Shown one piece after another: positions 9,829-19,270 of a DNA stretch of 64,000 nt. Position 1 is the first letter of the stretch. Each line of letters opens with the position of its first letter. The stretch is from an uncultured Anaerobiospirillum sp. (GTDB lineage: Bacteria; Pseudomonadota; Gammaproteobacteria; Enterobacterales; Succinivibrionaceae), in contig CALXOW010000001.1 in the NCBI GenBank assembly GCA_944390115.1, positions 1 through 64,000 of the forward strand. Direction: 5' to 3'. The translations under genes and the position numbers were made by a program. A model generated the notes under the pieces. It was not told the DNA's origin. It searched no databases and saw nothing but the letters and a program-made list of their open reading frames with translations.

Positions 9829-9882
9829 AAGGCCGCACCAACGGGCAGCCGGGAGATGGTGCTGCACGGTCGTTGCGGCCTT
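9829..9882. other. large stem-loop downstream of the SprA-related gene
   Basis: AAGGCCGCA (9829-9837) pairs with TGCGGCCTT (9874-9882), with further AACG/CGTT and GCAGC/GCTGC pairs inside. It lies about 40 nt beyond the stop codon of the minus-strand gene at 9925. There is no strong T-run, so termination is uncertain. Confidence 0.35.
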
Positions 9883-9924
9883 GGTCAGCGCGCCTGAGGT
9901 CACGCACTTTAAGTCAGCTTGGTC

Positions 9925-11220
9925 CTAAGCTGAGAACTTCTTGGTGGTCGAAGTGCTAGGCTCTGGGACCTTAGCTGGATCTAAAACATTGCGCTGAGCT
10001 TGCTGGTTGATAGCATTAATGCCCGAGCCTTGAGTCGGCTGGCTATTCACGCCATTGGCTGCGTTGTCTTGATTGGTGGCGGCGCTAGGGTTGAGGCTAT
10101 TATCTTCTGGGATTAAGCTTGAGGAGTTCTCATCTTGAGTGAGGGTGCGGCTCATTGGGGCCACGCCTTGAGCGCGGGTGCCCTCAGCGGCGCGGCTACC
10201 CTCAGCAGCATTGGTGCCGTTAGTGGCGCCTTGGTTGCCTGGTTCATGGTTAGTGCCTTGAGCGCCATTGGTACCAGATTGTCCCTTGGACTCAGATCCG
10301 CCTTGAGCTTCTTCTTGCTTTTGCTCATTGAGCTCTTGGCGCGCCTGAGCTTCCTTTTGGCTAGCCTCAGCGTAGACTTGGCGATCTTGTGCCGATGGCT
10401 GAGCTGGAGCTAAAGCGGCACGCTTGACCACCTGCATCTTGGTGATGGTGTCCTGCGGATCGGACTCCTCGCCGATATCGATGCTGACCTCACCGTCGGT
10501 GATATAGCGCTTGCCATCAGGGCCGGTCTCGTAGGTGTAAGAAGGTGCGGCTGCGTACTGACCACCGGCGCTCTTATGAGCGTTTTCGTGGGTGCGGACC
10601 TCGGCATCGCGATCCTTCATGTCCTCGACTTCAGCCTGCTCTTCTTCGGTTAATTCCTCACCATCAATGCCCTTGTCACGCTGCTGGGCGCTGTTAGCCT
10701 GAGACTTATTAGTCTCACTCTCAGCTTGCTTTGAGGTGCCGACAGCGGAGTCAGTGGAAGCAGGCTCAGTTCCTTGCTGGATTGCAATGTGTTCGCTGCC
10801 TTGCTTAGTAGTAGCGGCGGTAGACTGGGTAGAAGCTGCAGTGGACTGGGTGGCGGCTTGGCGGGCTTGGCCGCTGGTCGAGGGATCCTCGCCGGTGATG
10901 GCGCGGTAGGATTGAGCGGCACTGGTGTCCGTGACGTCGGTGGCAGTGGTGATGACTGGCTCGGCAGACTGCTCTGAAACGCCCTGACGACCGTATTCGA
11001 TGTAGGCTTGGCGGGCGATATGGCGCTGGTGGGCGAACATATCGTTTTGATGGTCTTCATAGCGGGTCTGAGAGGTGGCCAGATCCACCAAATTATCTTG
11101 GCTTTGCCCGGTGACACGCGTCGCTTTATTTATGTCGCCCACATTTTGTTGCGGGGTAAAGCGACCTGAGTTGATTACACCAACATTTTGTTGGGTGTTG
11201 ATACCATTGACGACTGCCAT
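9925..11220 (-). CDS. SprA-related putative metalloprotease
   Basis: The 431-residue hydrophilic protein is mostly low-complexity (Gln, Ser, Thr, Ala, Asn). It carries a compact conserved core around residues 185-300: an acidic EELTEEEQAEVEDMKDRDAE helix, then EVRTHENAHKSAGGQYA. The core continues with YTYETGPDGKRYITDGEVSI and a conserved helix containing KMQVVKRAALAPAQPS. HENAH fits the HExxH zinc-protease signature, and the whole block matches the SprA-related family (PF12118 type) found in many proteobacteria. Role and substrate are unknown. No signal peptide is apparent. The start has AGGGAGA 6-8 nt upstream. The flanking Gln/Ser/Thr regions are probably disordered. Confidence 0.85.
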   Translation of the reverse strand: MAVVNGINTQQNVGVINSGRFTPQQNVGDINKATRVTGQSQDNLVDLATSQTRYEDHQNDMFAHQRHIARQAYIEYGRQGVSEQSAEPVITTATDVTDTSAAQSYRAITGEDPSTSGQARQAATQSTAASTQSTAATTKQGSEHIAIQQGTEPASTDSAVGTSKQAESETNKSQANSAQQRDKGIDGEELTEEEQAEVEDMKDRDAEVRTHENAHKSAGGQYAAAPSYTYETGPDGKRYITDGEVSIDIGEESDPQDTITKMQVVKRAALAPAQPSAQDRQVYAEASQKEAQARQELNEQKQEEAQGGSESKGQSGTNGAQGTNHEPGNQGATNGTNAAEGSRAAEGTRAQGVAPMSRTLTQDENSSSLIPEDNSLNPSAATNQDNAANGVNSQPTQGSGINAINQQAQRNVLDPAKVPEPSTSTTKKFSA

Positions 11221-11304
11221 AACTCCATCTCCCTTGGAATCAGTGCGACTTAGAACAGGCTCATTAAGGCCGTACTTATCTATAACGGCTGAGGACGAAT
11301 TTTC

Positions 11305-11997
11305 TTAAGTCCGATGCCATTCTTGGAGCGTCCAAGCAATGCCTTGGTACAAGCGCTCGGTGACTTGGGTAAAGTGCCCGCCGGGGTTGAGTACCAGCGT
11401 TTTAGCGCAGTCCTGGTAGCACTCGTAAGCCTCACGAGTGCAACGTTCGACCTCACGAAACATCTTGGAACCGCTATTCTTTTCCTTGGCACCGACCGAG
11501 AGATAAACCGAGCGCAGGGCGCGCTCCGGTGGTAAGGCGATTGCCGCCAGTACTCCAGGGTACCAAAGCGACCCTGAGCACGAAATGACCCGCTCAAAAG
11601 GGCTATCTGCTTGCGCGGCCGCCCATAAGGCAAAAAGCCCCGCCAGGGAATAGCCTGCGATAATCGAGGCCGGAGCTACGGGCGCAGAGAGCAAGGCCTT
11701 AAGTGTGGGAATCAGTATAGTGGTGAGCTTATGGTAGTACTCCGGTCCCTGCGCGCTGCTAAAGCGCTCACCGAGCTTGGGACACGGGTAGGGCAGAAAT
11801 TCGCTTTCGCTCACTCCAGTGATGGCCGCAAGATGGCAGGGATGCTGGTCATCCTTAGAAAGTTGCTGCCACAGGCTGTCCGGATCCTCAAGGTAGTGGC
11901 CCACGATGAGCGGAGGTGGATTTTCTACATTACCAGCCTCCCATTGATAGAGCGTGAGCTCATAGGGACCGAAATTGCAGCGGTGTCCTATCATCAT
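11305..11997 (-). CDS. alpha/beta-hydrolase fold esterase
   Basis: The 230-residue predicted serine hydrolase shows a nucleophile elbow GYSLAG (Ser117), a likely acid region near SVGAKE and a histidine in NPGGHF (about residue 209), in the right order for an alpha/beta-hydrolase triad. GYSLAGLFALWAA resembles the putative esterase/enterobactin-esterase-like family. There is no signal peptide, so it is probably cytoplasmic. Two adjacent ATG codons open the frame (11997 or 11994). The Shine-Dalgarno is weak. It starts only about 20 nt beyond the terminator of the pot operon, so it needs its own promoter or read-through. Substrate unknown. Confidence 0.75.
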   Translation of the reverse strand: MMIGHRCNFGPYELTLYQWEAGNVENPPPLIVGHYLEDPDSLWQQLSKDDQHPCHLAAITGVSESEFLPYPCPKLGERFSSAQGPEYYHKLTTILIPTLKALLSAPVAPASIIAGYSLAGLFALWAAAQADSPFERVISCSGSLWYPGVLAAIALPPERALRSVYLSVGAKEKNSGSKMFREVERCTREAYECYQDCAKTLVLNPGGHFTQVTERLYQGIAWTLQEWHRT

Positions 11998-12014
11998 AAC
12001 GTCTTGAAAAAGAG

Positions 12015-12045
12015 AAAAGGCTAGAGCCGTGGGCTCTAGCCTTTT
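12015..12045 (-). terminator. terminator of the potGHI operon
   Basis: A perfect 14-bp stem with a 3-nt loop (12015-12028 and 12032-12045) ends in TTTT on either strand. It is placed about 20 nt after the potI stop codon. Confidence 0.85.
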
Positions 12046-12064
12046 AGGGATTAGTTAAGCGCGC

Positions 12065-13870
12065 TTAGTGCGGGCGCTCGGTGGTGTCGACCACCTTGGC
12101 TTTGGCCAAGTTCGACTTGACGGCCTCAGCGTCTTGGGCGCGTAAGGTCACGGCCACAGCGCTGTTGTCTTGGGTTGCCTTGATCTTCTTGGCTTGTGCC
12201 TTGGCGCCGCCTAAGTCCTGCACCGTGGTGCCCTTAGGGCGTACTATACCTGCGCCACTGGTAACCGCTTCAGAGTCAGCCATCAGGTCAGCTTCCTCCT
12301 CTGGGTTGGCCTCAAAGGCTTGAACGCGGGCGTTCTTTAAGGCTGCTTGCTTGGCTTTAGCCGACGCCAGCGAGCTTGCGGTGGTGGCATTGCCCTTAGG
12401 CTTAGGCATAACCTTATCGGCAGGCTTGACTTCAGCATTTTCGGCGCTGACTTGCTCGCCCTTTTCCTCTTCTAATAGGTCAGGGGTAAGCGGAGCGCTC
12501 ACGAGCTCACTGCTGTGGTCTAAGACCTTGACCATACCTGCTTGCGCTAAAGTCGAAGAAACCAAACGCTGCTGGGCGGTGACGTCCTTGGCCGATGCAC
12601 CTAAGGCGGTGACCTCAGCCTTGGTGTCCTTTAAGGCAGCCTCAGCGGCAGCGTTAGCGGCAGCAGTGACCTCAGCGACCTTTTGGGCCTCCGAAGCTGC
12701 GGCTTGATCCATCTCAGCTTGCGGCATCGCAGCTTGGTTCATCGCAGCTTGGGCCGCATGTTGGCGGTCAAACCAAGTCGCAGGGACGGTCTCGATGTCA
12801 GCAAGACCTGGCGCCTGCTTGAATGACTCATCCTTGCTGATTAAGTCCTTGAGCTGGGTTATGGTCTGGGCGGCGATGTCTTGACCGCGCTTGACCGCTT
12901 CAGCTTGCTCCTTTAACACGGCTAAGGCTGCAGCAGGCAAGCTCAGACGCTCTAAGGTGGCAGCGTCTGGGGCACGACGGGCACCGTGTGGGGCGCTGTA
13001 GTGGAGCTTTTGCTCGCTTTGGGCTGCCTTTTCGGCCTTATCAGCATCAGCACGCTTACGCTTTTGCTTCTTGACCATGGAGAGCCAGGCAAAGAAGGTA
13101 AAGACAGAGACGATTAAGACGATGATGGTCGCTAAGGCATTGATCTCAGGGGACAGACCACGACGGACCGAGGAGAAAATCACCATCGGTAAGGTGTTGG
13201 AGTCTGGACCGGCGATAAAGCTGGTGATAACCAGATCGTCCATCGACATGGTAAAGCCTAAGAGGAAGGCAGCGATCTCAGATGGCATCAGCGCCGGTAA
13301 GATCACGGCAAAGAAGACCTTGATTGGGCCTGCACCTAAGTCCATCGCGGCCTCTTCGATCGAAATATCGAGCTCTCTAAAGCGCGAGCGAATTACGACC
13401 GTGGTGTAAGCCGAGCAGAAGGTGACGTGCGCGATCCAAATGGCGAAGATGCCCCGGTTCGCAAAGAGCTCAATTTCGCTACCTAAGGTGACGAAGATGA
13501 GCAGCATCGCAAGACCGGTGACGACCTCTGGCAGCACCATTGGGGCGGTCATGAGCAGCACAAAGAGGGTCTCGCCTCTAAAGCGGCCCACACGCACCAA
13601 GACGAAGGCGGCCAAGGTGCCGATCACCACCGAAGCACACGCGGTCATGAAGGCAATGAGCAGCGAGATGCCCACGGCGCGGATGATATCGGCGTTTTGG
13701 AATAAAGCGCGATACCAGCGCAGCGAAGTCTCCGTCCAGACCGTGACCATGCGCGAGTCGTTGAACGAGTACACGATCAAGGTGCCAATCGGCAGGTACA
13801 AGAAGATCAGGGCGCAGATCACGATCACAGCGCGAATGAGCGCGCTCTTACGTTCCTTAGTTACGTGCAT
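12065..13870 (-). CDS. potI: putrescine ABC transporter permease PotI with a long low-complexity C-terminal extension
   Basis: This inner-membrane permease of a PotFGHI-type polyamine importer has about six spans in residues 1-270. The EAA loop (EEAAMDLGAGPIKVFFAVIL), which docks on the ATPase, matches PotI/PotC. After the last span and a basic KKQKRKRAD segment, where E. coli PotI (281 aa) ends, the protein continues for about 330 residues. This extension is rich in Ala, Lys, Glu and Gln, includes AAMNQAAMPQAEMDQAAAS-type repeats, and has no recognised domain. It is in frame with no stop, so it is either a genuine cytoplasmic tail or a fusion. The start overlaps the end of potH by 14 nt. Confidence 0.9.
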   Translation of the reverse strand: MHVTKERKSALIRAVIVICALIFLYLPIGTLIVYSFNDSRMVTVWTETSLRWYRALFQNADIIRAVGISLLIAFMTACASVVIGTLAAFVLVRVGRFRGETLFVLLMTAPMVLPEVVTGLAMLLIFVTLGSEIELFANRGIFAIWIAHVTFCSAYTTVVIRSRFRELDISIEEAAMDLGAGPIKVFFAVILPALMPSEIAAFLLGFTMSMDDLVITSFIAGPDSNTLPMVIFSSVRRGLSPEINALATIIVLIVSVFTFFAWLSMVKKQKRKRADADKAEKAAQSEQKLHYSAPHGARRAPDAATLERLSLPAAALAVLKEQAEAVKRGQDIAAQTITQLKDLISKDESFKQAPGLADIETVPATWFDRQHAAQAAMNQAAMPQAEMDQAAASEAQKVAEVTAAANAAAEAALKDTKAEVTALGASAKDVTAQQRLVSSTLAQAGMVKVLDHSSELVSAPLTPDLLEEEKGEQVSAENAEVKPADKVMPKPKGNATTASSLASAKAKQAALKNARVQAFEANPEEEADLMADSEAVTSGAGIVRPKGTTVQDLGGAKAQAKKIKATQDNSAVAVTLRAQDAEAVKSNLAKAKVVDTTERPH

Positions 13871-14849
13871 TGCCCTTCTCCTGCTCTTTGCGTTCTAACT
13901 TGTAAAAGAACACAATCGGGATGACCAAGATGATCAGCATCAAGATCGCCACAGCACATGCCAGCGGCCAATCGCGATTATTAAAGAACTCTTGCCACAG
14001 AATGCGACCGATTAAGATCGAGCTCTTACCGCCGAGCAACTCTGGGATAACGTACTCGCCGACCGCTGGAATGAAGACCAGCATCGAGCCTGCAACGATA
14101 CCGGATTTAGTCTGCGGGATTAAGGTGTTAAAGAAGGTCTTGATTGGGCGGCAGCCTAAGTCGGAGGCTGCTTCAATCAAGCTATAGTCCACCTTCATCA
14201 AGGCCGAGAACAATGGCAGCACCATGTACGGCAGGTAGCAGTACACGATACCGATGTAAACGGCCAGGTCGGTTTGCAGAATCTGCACCGGTTCGCTCAC
14301 GATGCCCAGCGCCATCAAGATGTCGTTGATGAGACCATCCTTCTTCATCAAGGTCATCCAGGCGTAGATACGCACGACAAAGGAGGTCCAGCTTGGCATA
14401 ATCACCAGCATGAACAGCACATTGCGCATGGCAGGCTTGGCGGTGGCCAAGGCCCAGGCAATCGGGTAGCCGATGAGGAGGCAGAATAAGGTCGAGAACG
14501 CAGCTACCTGCAAGGATTTGAGGTAGGAGCGGATATAGGTGCCGTCCGGATCGGTGAAGATATAGGTGTAGTTTTCAAGGTGCAAGATGATCTGCATCGC
14601 ACCTTCTTCAAAGGTCACCAGCGGCGAATAAGGCGGAATCGCAATCGCCGTGACCGATAGGCTGATCTTAAAGATGATGAGGAAAGGCACCAAGAAAAAT
14701 AAGATCATCCACAGGTAAGGCACCGCGATAATGGCCGCACGACGCCACGAGTTGTTCTGGGCGTTCGAGTGCGCAGGTGTCACCACCACGCGCTTTTGCA
14801 AAAAAGCGCGGCGGATAAAGGAAAGATTGGAACTAAGGCCAGTAGTCAT
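13857..14849 (-). CDS. potH: putrescine ABC transporter permease PotH
   Basis: The 330-residue permease has six predicted spans and an EAA motif (LIEAASDLGCRPIKTFFNTL), very similar to E. coli PotH. The block LLGGKSSILIGRILWQEFFN is characteristic. It pairs with PotI to form the channel of a putrescine importer energised by PotG. The frame is open to 14891, but the Met at 14849 is preceded by GGAG and gives an N-terminus of normal length. Translation is coupled to potI by a 14-nt overlap. No potF binding-protein gene lies beside the operon in this window. Confidence 0.92.
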   Translation of the reverse strand: MTTGLSSNLSFIRRAFLQKRVVVTPAHSNAQNNSWRRAAIIAVPYLWMILFFLVPFLIIFKISLSVTAIAIPPYSPLVTFEEGAMQIILHLENYTYIFTDPDGTYIRSYLKSLQVAAFSTLFCLLIGYPIAWALATAKPAMRNVLFMLVIMPSWTSFVVRIYAWMTLMKKDGLINDILMALGIVSEPVQILQTDLAVYIGIVYCYLPYMVLPLFSALMKVDYSLIEAASDLGCRPIKTFFNTLIPQTKSGIVAGSMLVFIPAVGEYVIPELLGGKSSILIGRILWQEFFNNRDWPLACAVAILMLIILVIPIVFFYKLERKEQEKGNARN

Positions 14850-15099
14850 ACCGTCCAAGTCTCCACAAAAAGCCAAACAAGCCCTGAGCATCAGGGCGCT
14901 GAGCTACCCAATACGAGGCACTGGTCCACTTAAGCTGAGGCGCAAGGCCTCCTACTAAGTTGCTCGATAAGAGGACTCTCCTATCGGGCACCAAGCAACC
15001 AGCCCAAGGGCTAGCCATACCGGGCGCTAGGCTCCACCTAAGGGGGCATGCGGCTTGAAACTCAAGGGACGCACGGCCACCCCTATGTGGGGCGCAGGG

Positions 15100-16380
15100 C
15101 TAAATGGTTAGGGCGATGCAGGAATCTGGATCCCAGCTTAAGTAGACGTGATCGTCCCAGGTTGGCAGACCCTGCTTGAAGCGGTCGACGTTTGGTAAGG
15201 TCGAGGTGATACGACGGCCGTTGCTGAGTTTGACGTAGTAAATCGAGACGTCACCTAAGTAGGCGATGTTTTCGACCACGCCTTCGCACCAATTGGTGTT
15301 GCTATCTGGGCGCTCATGGGAGATGTAGATCTTCTCAGGGCGCATCGCGATGATGAGCGGCATGCCGTCAGCCAAGTCGATATCGTGCTCGAGCTCAATT
15401 AAGTGATTGAAGTCACGGGCCTTGATTAAGGCCTGATCCTTCGAGGAGGTCACGAGCGAGCTCTCAAAGATATTGACCGAGCCGATGAACTCAGCGCAGA
15501 AGCGGCAGTTCGGGTTCTCATAGATCTCGCGTGGGCCGCCGATTTGGATGAACTCACCTCGGTCCATAATGGCGATACGATCAGCCATGGTCATGGCTTC
15601 TTCTTGATCGTGGGTCACCATCAGGCAGGTTACACCGACCGAGTTGATGATATCGACTAACTCCAGGCGCATCTGCTCACGCAGCTTTTTATCAAGCGCA
15701 CCCATTGGCTCATCTAAGAGCAGCAGGCGTGGTTCCTTAGCCAGGGAACGAGCCAGGGCGACACGTTGGCGCTGACCGCCTGAGAGCTGGAATGGCTTGC
15801 GGTCGACGTACTGCTCCATATGTACCAGGCGCAGCATGCGGTCAACGCGCTCGGCGATCTCAGCCTTAGGTAAGCGGCTTTGCTTAAGGCCAAAGGCGAT
15901 GTTCTGCCCTACCGTCATATAAGGGAAGAGGGCATAGGATTGGAACATCATGTTAACCGGGCGCTTGTAAGGAGGCACGCCGATTAATTCTTGGTTGCCT
16001 AACATGATGGAGCCGGAGGTTGGCGTCTCAAATCCTGCCAGCATACGCAGTAAGGTCGACTTACCGCAGCCGGAGGAGCCTAGGAGTGCGAAAATTTCGC
16101 CCTCGTAGATAGTGAGGTCGACTTCATCGACGGCGATGAAGCTTTCAAAGCGCTTAGTGAGCTTCTTGATCGTTAAGATCGGCTTACGCTTTTGCTCAGC
16201 AGGAGATGGCTTTTGGCCCGGTAAATCACCTGGACGGTGGCTTAAAGTGCCGCTCTTAGCTGCGCTTTCGGCCTCTTTGGTGGCAGCATTCAGTGCCGCC
16301 CCAACCTTAGTAGTGCTTTCCACTAGATCCAAATCCAAAATGAGATCATGCCAATGCTGCCCGCACCGACACAGCCTCAA
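15100..16380 (-). CDS. potG: putrescine ABC transporter ATP-binding protein PotG
   Basis: The ATPase of the polyamine importer shows Walker A GSSGCGKST, Q-loop FQSYALFPYMTV, signature LSGGQRQRVALARSLA, Walker B LLLLDEPMGALD and switch H MVTHDQEEAMTMADRI. A C-terminal TOBE-type domain ends in WDPDSCIALTI. FGLKQSRLPKAEIA is close to PotG rather than PotA. There is no in-frame ATG before the conserved core. The longest reading starts at a TTG (16380); a GTG at 16323 is a possible alternative and would still leave a 50-residue hydrophilic leader before LTIKKLTKRF. It is the first gene of potG-potH-potI, with a 250-nt gap to potH. Confidence 0.9.
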   Translation of the reverse strand: MRLCRCGQHWHDLILDLDLVESTTKVGAALNAATKEAESAAKSGTLSHRPGDLPGQKPSPAEQKRKPILTIKKLTKRFESFIAVDEVDLTIYEGEIFALLGSSGCGKSTLLRMLAGFETPTSGSIMLGNQELIGVPPYKRPVNMMFQSYALFPYMTVGQNIAFGLKQSRLPKAEIAERVDRMLRLVHMEQYVDRKPFQLSGGQRQRVALARSLAKEPRLLLLDEPMGALDKKLREQMRLELVDIINSVGVTCLMVTHDQEEAMTMADRIAIMDRGEFIQIGGPREIYENPNCRFCAEFIGSVNIFESSLVTSSKDQALIKARDFNHLIELEHDIDLADGMPLIIAMRPEKIYISHERPDSNTNWCEGVVENIAYLGDVSIYYVKLSNGRRITSTLPNVDRFKQGLPTWDDHVYLSWDPDSCIALTI

Positions 16381-17119
16381 GCCTCAGCTTAAGGCCGTCA
16401 CGGAACACAATCTAAAAAGAAAGCAGCATGGTTGCTGGCAATGATCAAGCTCATGAAGAAAACTCGCTTACAACGAGACCCAAAATTGCCGCTTATCTTA
16501 CTGAAAAATAAAGGCAAAGGGTGATTTTTTTCAGCTAAATTCGCTCGAAAGTGCCCCCTTAAGAAAAGTCAGGCCCAAACCAGAAAATTTACCGTCCTTT
16601 ATGGGCCCCGCAAAGGCCCATAGTACGGGCGTTTGCGCCGCCGTATAGTCTCAAAGCCATAAGTTTAGCCTCAGGCTTAACCTAGATTTAATCAAGCTTG
16701 AGAAAAGCACCTGGTCGTACGACCACTGAAGCGTCCCAAAATAGCGCAGCTCCAAGAAAATACAGCAACGCCAGCCCCAACAAAGGGCAATAGGTCATGC
16801 CGACCAGATAGGCTGCCGCCCAAATAGGCGCAAGGAGCACGCTAACCAAGCTCAGCCAAATAGACTCCATGTGAGTCAAACAAGATCAGCTACCCTTCGC
16901 TCGACCAAGGCAGCTCTTCTTGTCCTTAAGACGGTGCTTACCAGCGGCCAATAGGAACTCAAAGAATAGGTCGCACCACATAGGGCAACAGGCCTTGCAT
17001 CTGTGCTCACATGAGAGCCCAGAACCTTGTTTTTGCGGCCTAATAAGGGCCAAGCGCCATGCTATACTTAGCGCCGTCGCGTTAGGACTGAAGTCAACAA
17101 AAAAGGAGAGCGCAGGGAC
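16381..17119. other. intergenic region between potG and the alcohol dehydrogenase
   Basis: This divergent region must hold the promoters for the pot operon (minus) and the dehydrogenase (plus). It contains a short inverted repeat ATGGGCC/GGCCCAT around 16600-16620 without a T-run, and one possible small membrane ORF listed separately. Confidence 0.5.
16688..16870 (-). CDS. possible small two-span membrane protein (60 aa)
   Basis: The ORF beginning MESIWLSLVSVLLAPIW predicts two hydrophobic helices followed by a short hydrophilic end. No Shine-Dalgarno precedes the ATG, so coding status is doubtful. No family recognised. Confidence 0.3.
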   Translation of the reverse strand: MESIWLSLVSVLLAPIWAAAYLVGMTYCPLLGLALLYFLGAALFWDASVVVRPGAFLKLD

Positions 17120-18367
17120 ATGCAGAACTTTGATTATCAGCGCCGCACTTACGTCTTATTCGGGCGCGGGCGCGAGAACGAAGTAGGTTCCCTGGTGAAG
17201 TTTGAGGGCGGGCGCCGCGTCTTACTGCACTACAGTGATGATGCCCAGCATAAGTCCGATCTCATTGACCGCATCAAGCGCGCCTTAGATCGCGCTGGCC
17301 TTGAGTTTTTTGAGTTGGGCGGGGTTGCCGCCAGTCCTGAAGCGGATTTGGTTTACCAAGGTATTGAGCTCTGTCGCTCCACCCAGATCGACTTTGTCCT
17401 TGCTATTGGCCAAAGCGCCGTGATCGACAGTGCTAAGGCCATTTGCGCCGGTGCGCTCTACAACGGCGATTTCTGGGACTTCTTCTCGGGTTTAAGAGAG
17501 CCGGTGCGGGCGCTGCCATTAGGTGCCATTGTCACCACGATCGACGCAGGCTCGGAGTGCTCCAGTGTCTGCACCTTGGTCAACACGGTGGGCGGCCAGC
17601 GCCGCAAGGCCAATAAGAGCTCGCCGATCTTCCTGCCGCGCTTTGCCATCTTAAATCCGGAGCTGAGCCTTAATATCGATAGCGCCACCACCGTGATTGG
17701 CGCTATGGACATGATTTCCCACGTTATCGAGTGCTACTTCACCAATACCCCGAACGTACAGGTGACCGATGAGCTGTGCGAGGGTATTTTGCGCACCATT
17801 GTCAGCATCCTGCCGCAAATCCTAGAGGACCCAAGCGACTATGATGCTCGCGCCAACCTAATGCTGGCAGGCTCGTTAGCGCAAAACGGCATGTGTGGTT
17901 TAGGCCGTGAAGCCGACTGGTCGACGCACCTGTTAGAGCTGGAGCTCAGCGCCCGCTACAACACGGTGCACGGCGAAGGCTTAGCGGTCTTACTCCCAGC
18001 GTGGATGACCTATTGCCTGCACGGTAACGTCATGCGCATGGCCCAATTTGCGACCAGGGTCTTTGGTGTCGCCATGAATTTTGAGGATCCGGTCACTACC
18101 GCAAGAAGAGGTATCGAGGCCTTTAGAGCTTGGCTCTATCGCTGTGGCCTGCCACAGAACTTTGCTGAGATGGGCCTGCCGATGGTGGACATCCCAGAGC
18201 TGGTGGCACGCTTAGGCTTAAAGCCGGGCCAGACCATTGGCAACTACGTCAAGCTCGACAGCGCGGCCTGTGAGTCCATTTACACCATTGCCTACACCTA
18301 CCGTCACAAGCGCACCTTAGTGAGCGCCGGTCGCGCCCCCGCTGCACCCCAAGTTTCCAAGCTGTAA
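17120..18367 (+). CDS. iron-containing alcohol dehydrogenase (YqhD/BdhA-like)
   Basis: The 415-residue NAD(P)H-dependent dehydrogenase is of the group III (iron-containing) ADH family, reducing aldehydes or ketones or oxidising alcohols in the cytoplasm. The cofactor loop is GQSAVIDSAKA (97-107), a variant of the usual GGGSxxDxAK. The expected metal ligands are present: Asp197 and His201 in GAMDMISHVIE, His270 in STHLLELEL and His284 in TVHGEGLAV. The HxxELEL...HGxGLA arrangement resembles butanol dehydrogenase/YqhD. AGGAG lies 12 nt upstream of ATG. It is a single gene. Substrate uncertain; a fermentation or aldehyde-detoxification role is inferred. Confidence 0.9.
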   Translation: MQNFDYQRRTYVLFGRGRENEVGSLVKFEGGRRVLLHYSDDAQHKSDLIDRIKRALDRAGLEFFELGGVAASPEADLVYQGIELCRSTQIDFVLAIGQSAVIDSAKAICAGALYNGDFWDFFSGLREPVRALPLGAIVTTIDAGSECSSVCTLVNTVGGQRRKANKSSPIFLPRFAILNPELSLNIDSATTVIGAMDMISHVIECYFTNTPNVQVTDELCEGILRTIVSILPQILEDPSDYDARANLMLAGSLAQNGMCGLGREADWSTHLLELELSARYNTVHGEGLAVLLPAWMTYCLHGNVMRMAQFATRVFGVAMNFEDPVTTARRGIEAFRAWLYRCGLPQNFAEMGLPMVDIPELVARLGLKPGQTIGNYVKLDSAACESIYTIAYTYRHKRTLVSAGRAPAAPQVSKL

Positions 18368-18824
18368 AACCAAAAGCAAAGCCGAGCTACACCATGACCA
18401 AGCAGGGAAGTACTGGGACAGCCTAGGAAAAGTTCGCTTGAAGTAAAGATAGGGCGTAGGTGGTGCTGAAGGCGCTCAGCAGACGGATAGGGAAAGGAGC
18501 GGGCGCAGTAGGTAGCCATTGAGCGGTAAAGCGCGCAAATGACTGCGCGCAAGAAGTGGGGGCTAACAGTGAACCCAAGCAGGAGCTTGGGCGATACAGG
18601 CGCTCTGGGATGGATTTTGCACAAGCGAAGGGCTAGAGGCCGGAGACATTTATCCAGCTTCGCTGTGCCGACTGGACTTAGAGTTGTGGGTTGCAGGTTG
18701 GGTGCTAGAGGCTACTCCTGAGACTCTTGCTCATTGGTTTTAGGTGCCTGCCTATTCCAACGGAATTTGCGGGTCATGCCTTCTTCTTTGGTGTCAAAAA
18801 GGCGCTACTTGAGGGACATGATTC
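18368..18824. other. intergenic region without supported gene
   Basis: Weak ORFs exist on both strands but none has a ribosome-binding site. A minus-strand reading at 18819-18712 opens with ATG just after the gene at 18825. It is interrupted by TAG at its fifth codon and then stays open for 30 codons, possibly a gene remnant. Confidence 0.45.
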
Positions 18825-19202
18825 CTAATCGCTGCCAACCCAGAGATATTGAGTGGCCCTGAAAGCTTTTCTTTGCTCAAACTCGCGCCGATCATTGGCA
18901 AGCACTTCCTTAAGGAGCCACCCTGCGTCGATGGCAGCTGCGGTTAAGGCTTTCTTGATCTGCTCTGGGGTTGAGTCATCCGTGATCTTGTAACGCTTCA
19001 CTTGTTTTAGCCAAAGATCGAACAGTGGGGTACCCTTCCAGTCAAAATTCAATAAGTCACGGAAAGCCAACCATTCAGTTGGATGGTTTTTGCACCAGCA
19101 GTACACCGCACCTTGCAAGAAGGCGTAGATGAGGTCGTGCTGCTTTTGGGTAATACCGCTTACAGATCGTAGTTTGGATTTGTCAAAGTCCTTAATTGAC
19201 AT
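18825..19202 (-). CDS. hypothetical protein, 125 aa
   Basis: The soluble, mixed-charge 125-residue protein starts MSIKDFDKSKLRSVSGITQK, with a central aromatic segment (AVYCWCKNHPTEWLAFRDLL) and a helical C-terminal half. AAGGATC, 8 nt before the ATG, supports the start. There is no signal peptide or membrane span, and I do not recognise the family. It lies just downstream of the first flagellin terminator on the same strand, but the terminator makes cotranscription with the flagellins unlikely. Confidence 0.7.
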   Translation of the reverse strand: MSIKDFDKSKLRSVSGITQKQHDLIYAFLQGAVYCWCKNHPTEWLAFRDLLNFDWKGTPLFDLWLKQVKRYKITDDSTPEQIKKALTAAAIDAGWLLKEVLANDRREFEQRKAFRATQYLWVGSD

Positions 19203-19270
19203 AATGCTGATCCTTAAGGCAAACCTTGTTAATTAGCGCAGATGCGCGTCATGATCGCAGTGTGCGCCAC

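Noticed and set aside
18304-18624. 106-codon minus-strand ORF overlapping the end of the alcohol dehydrogenase
   Set aside because: Overlaps a well-supported gene antisense and has no start signals.
18712-18819. Small ORF after the gene at 18825 with TAG at codon 5
   Set aside because: Too short to support; the second ATG (18777) has a badly spaced Shine-Dalgarno. Mentioned only as a possible remnant.
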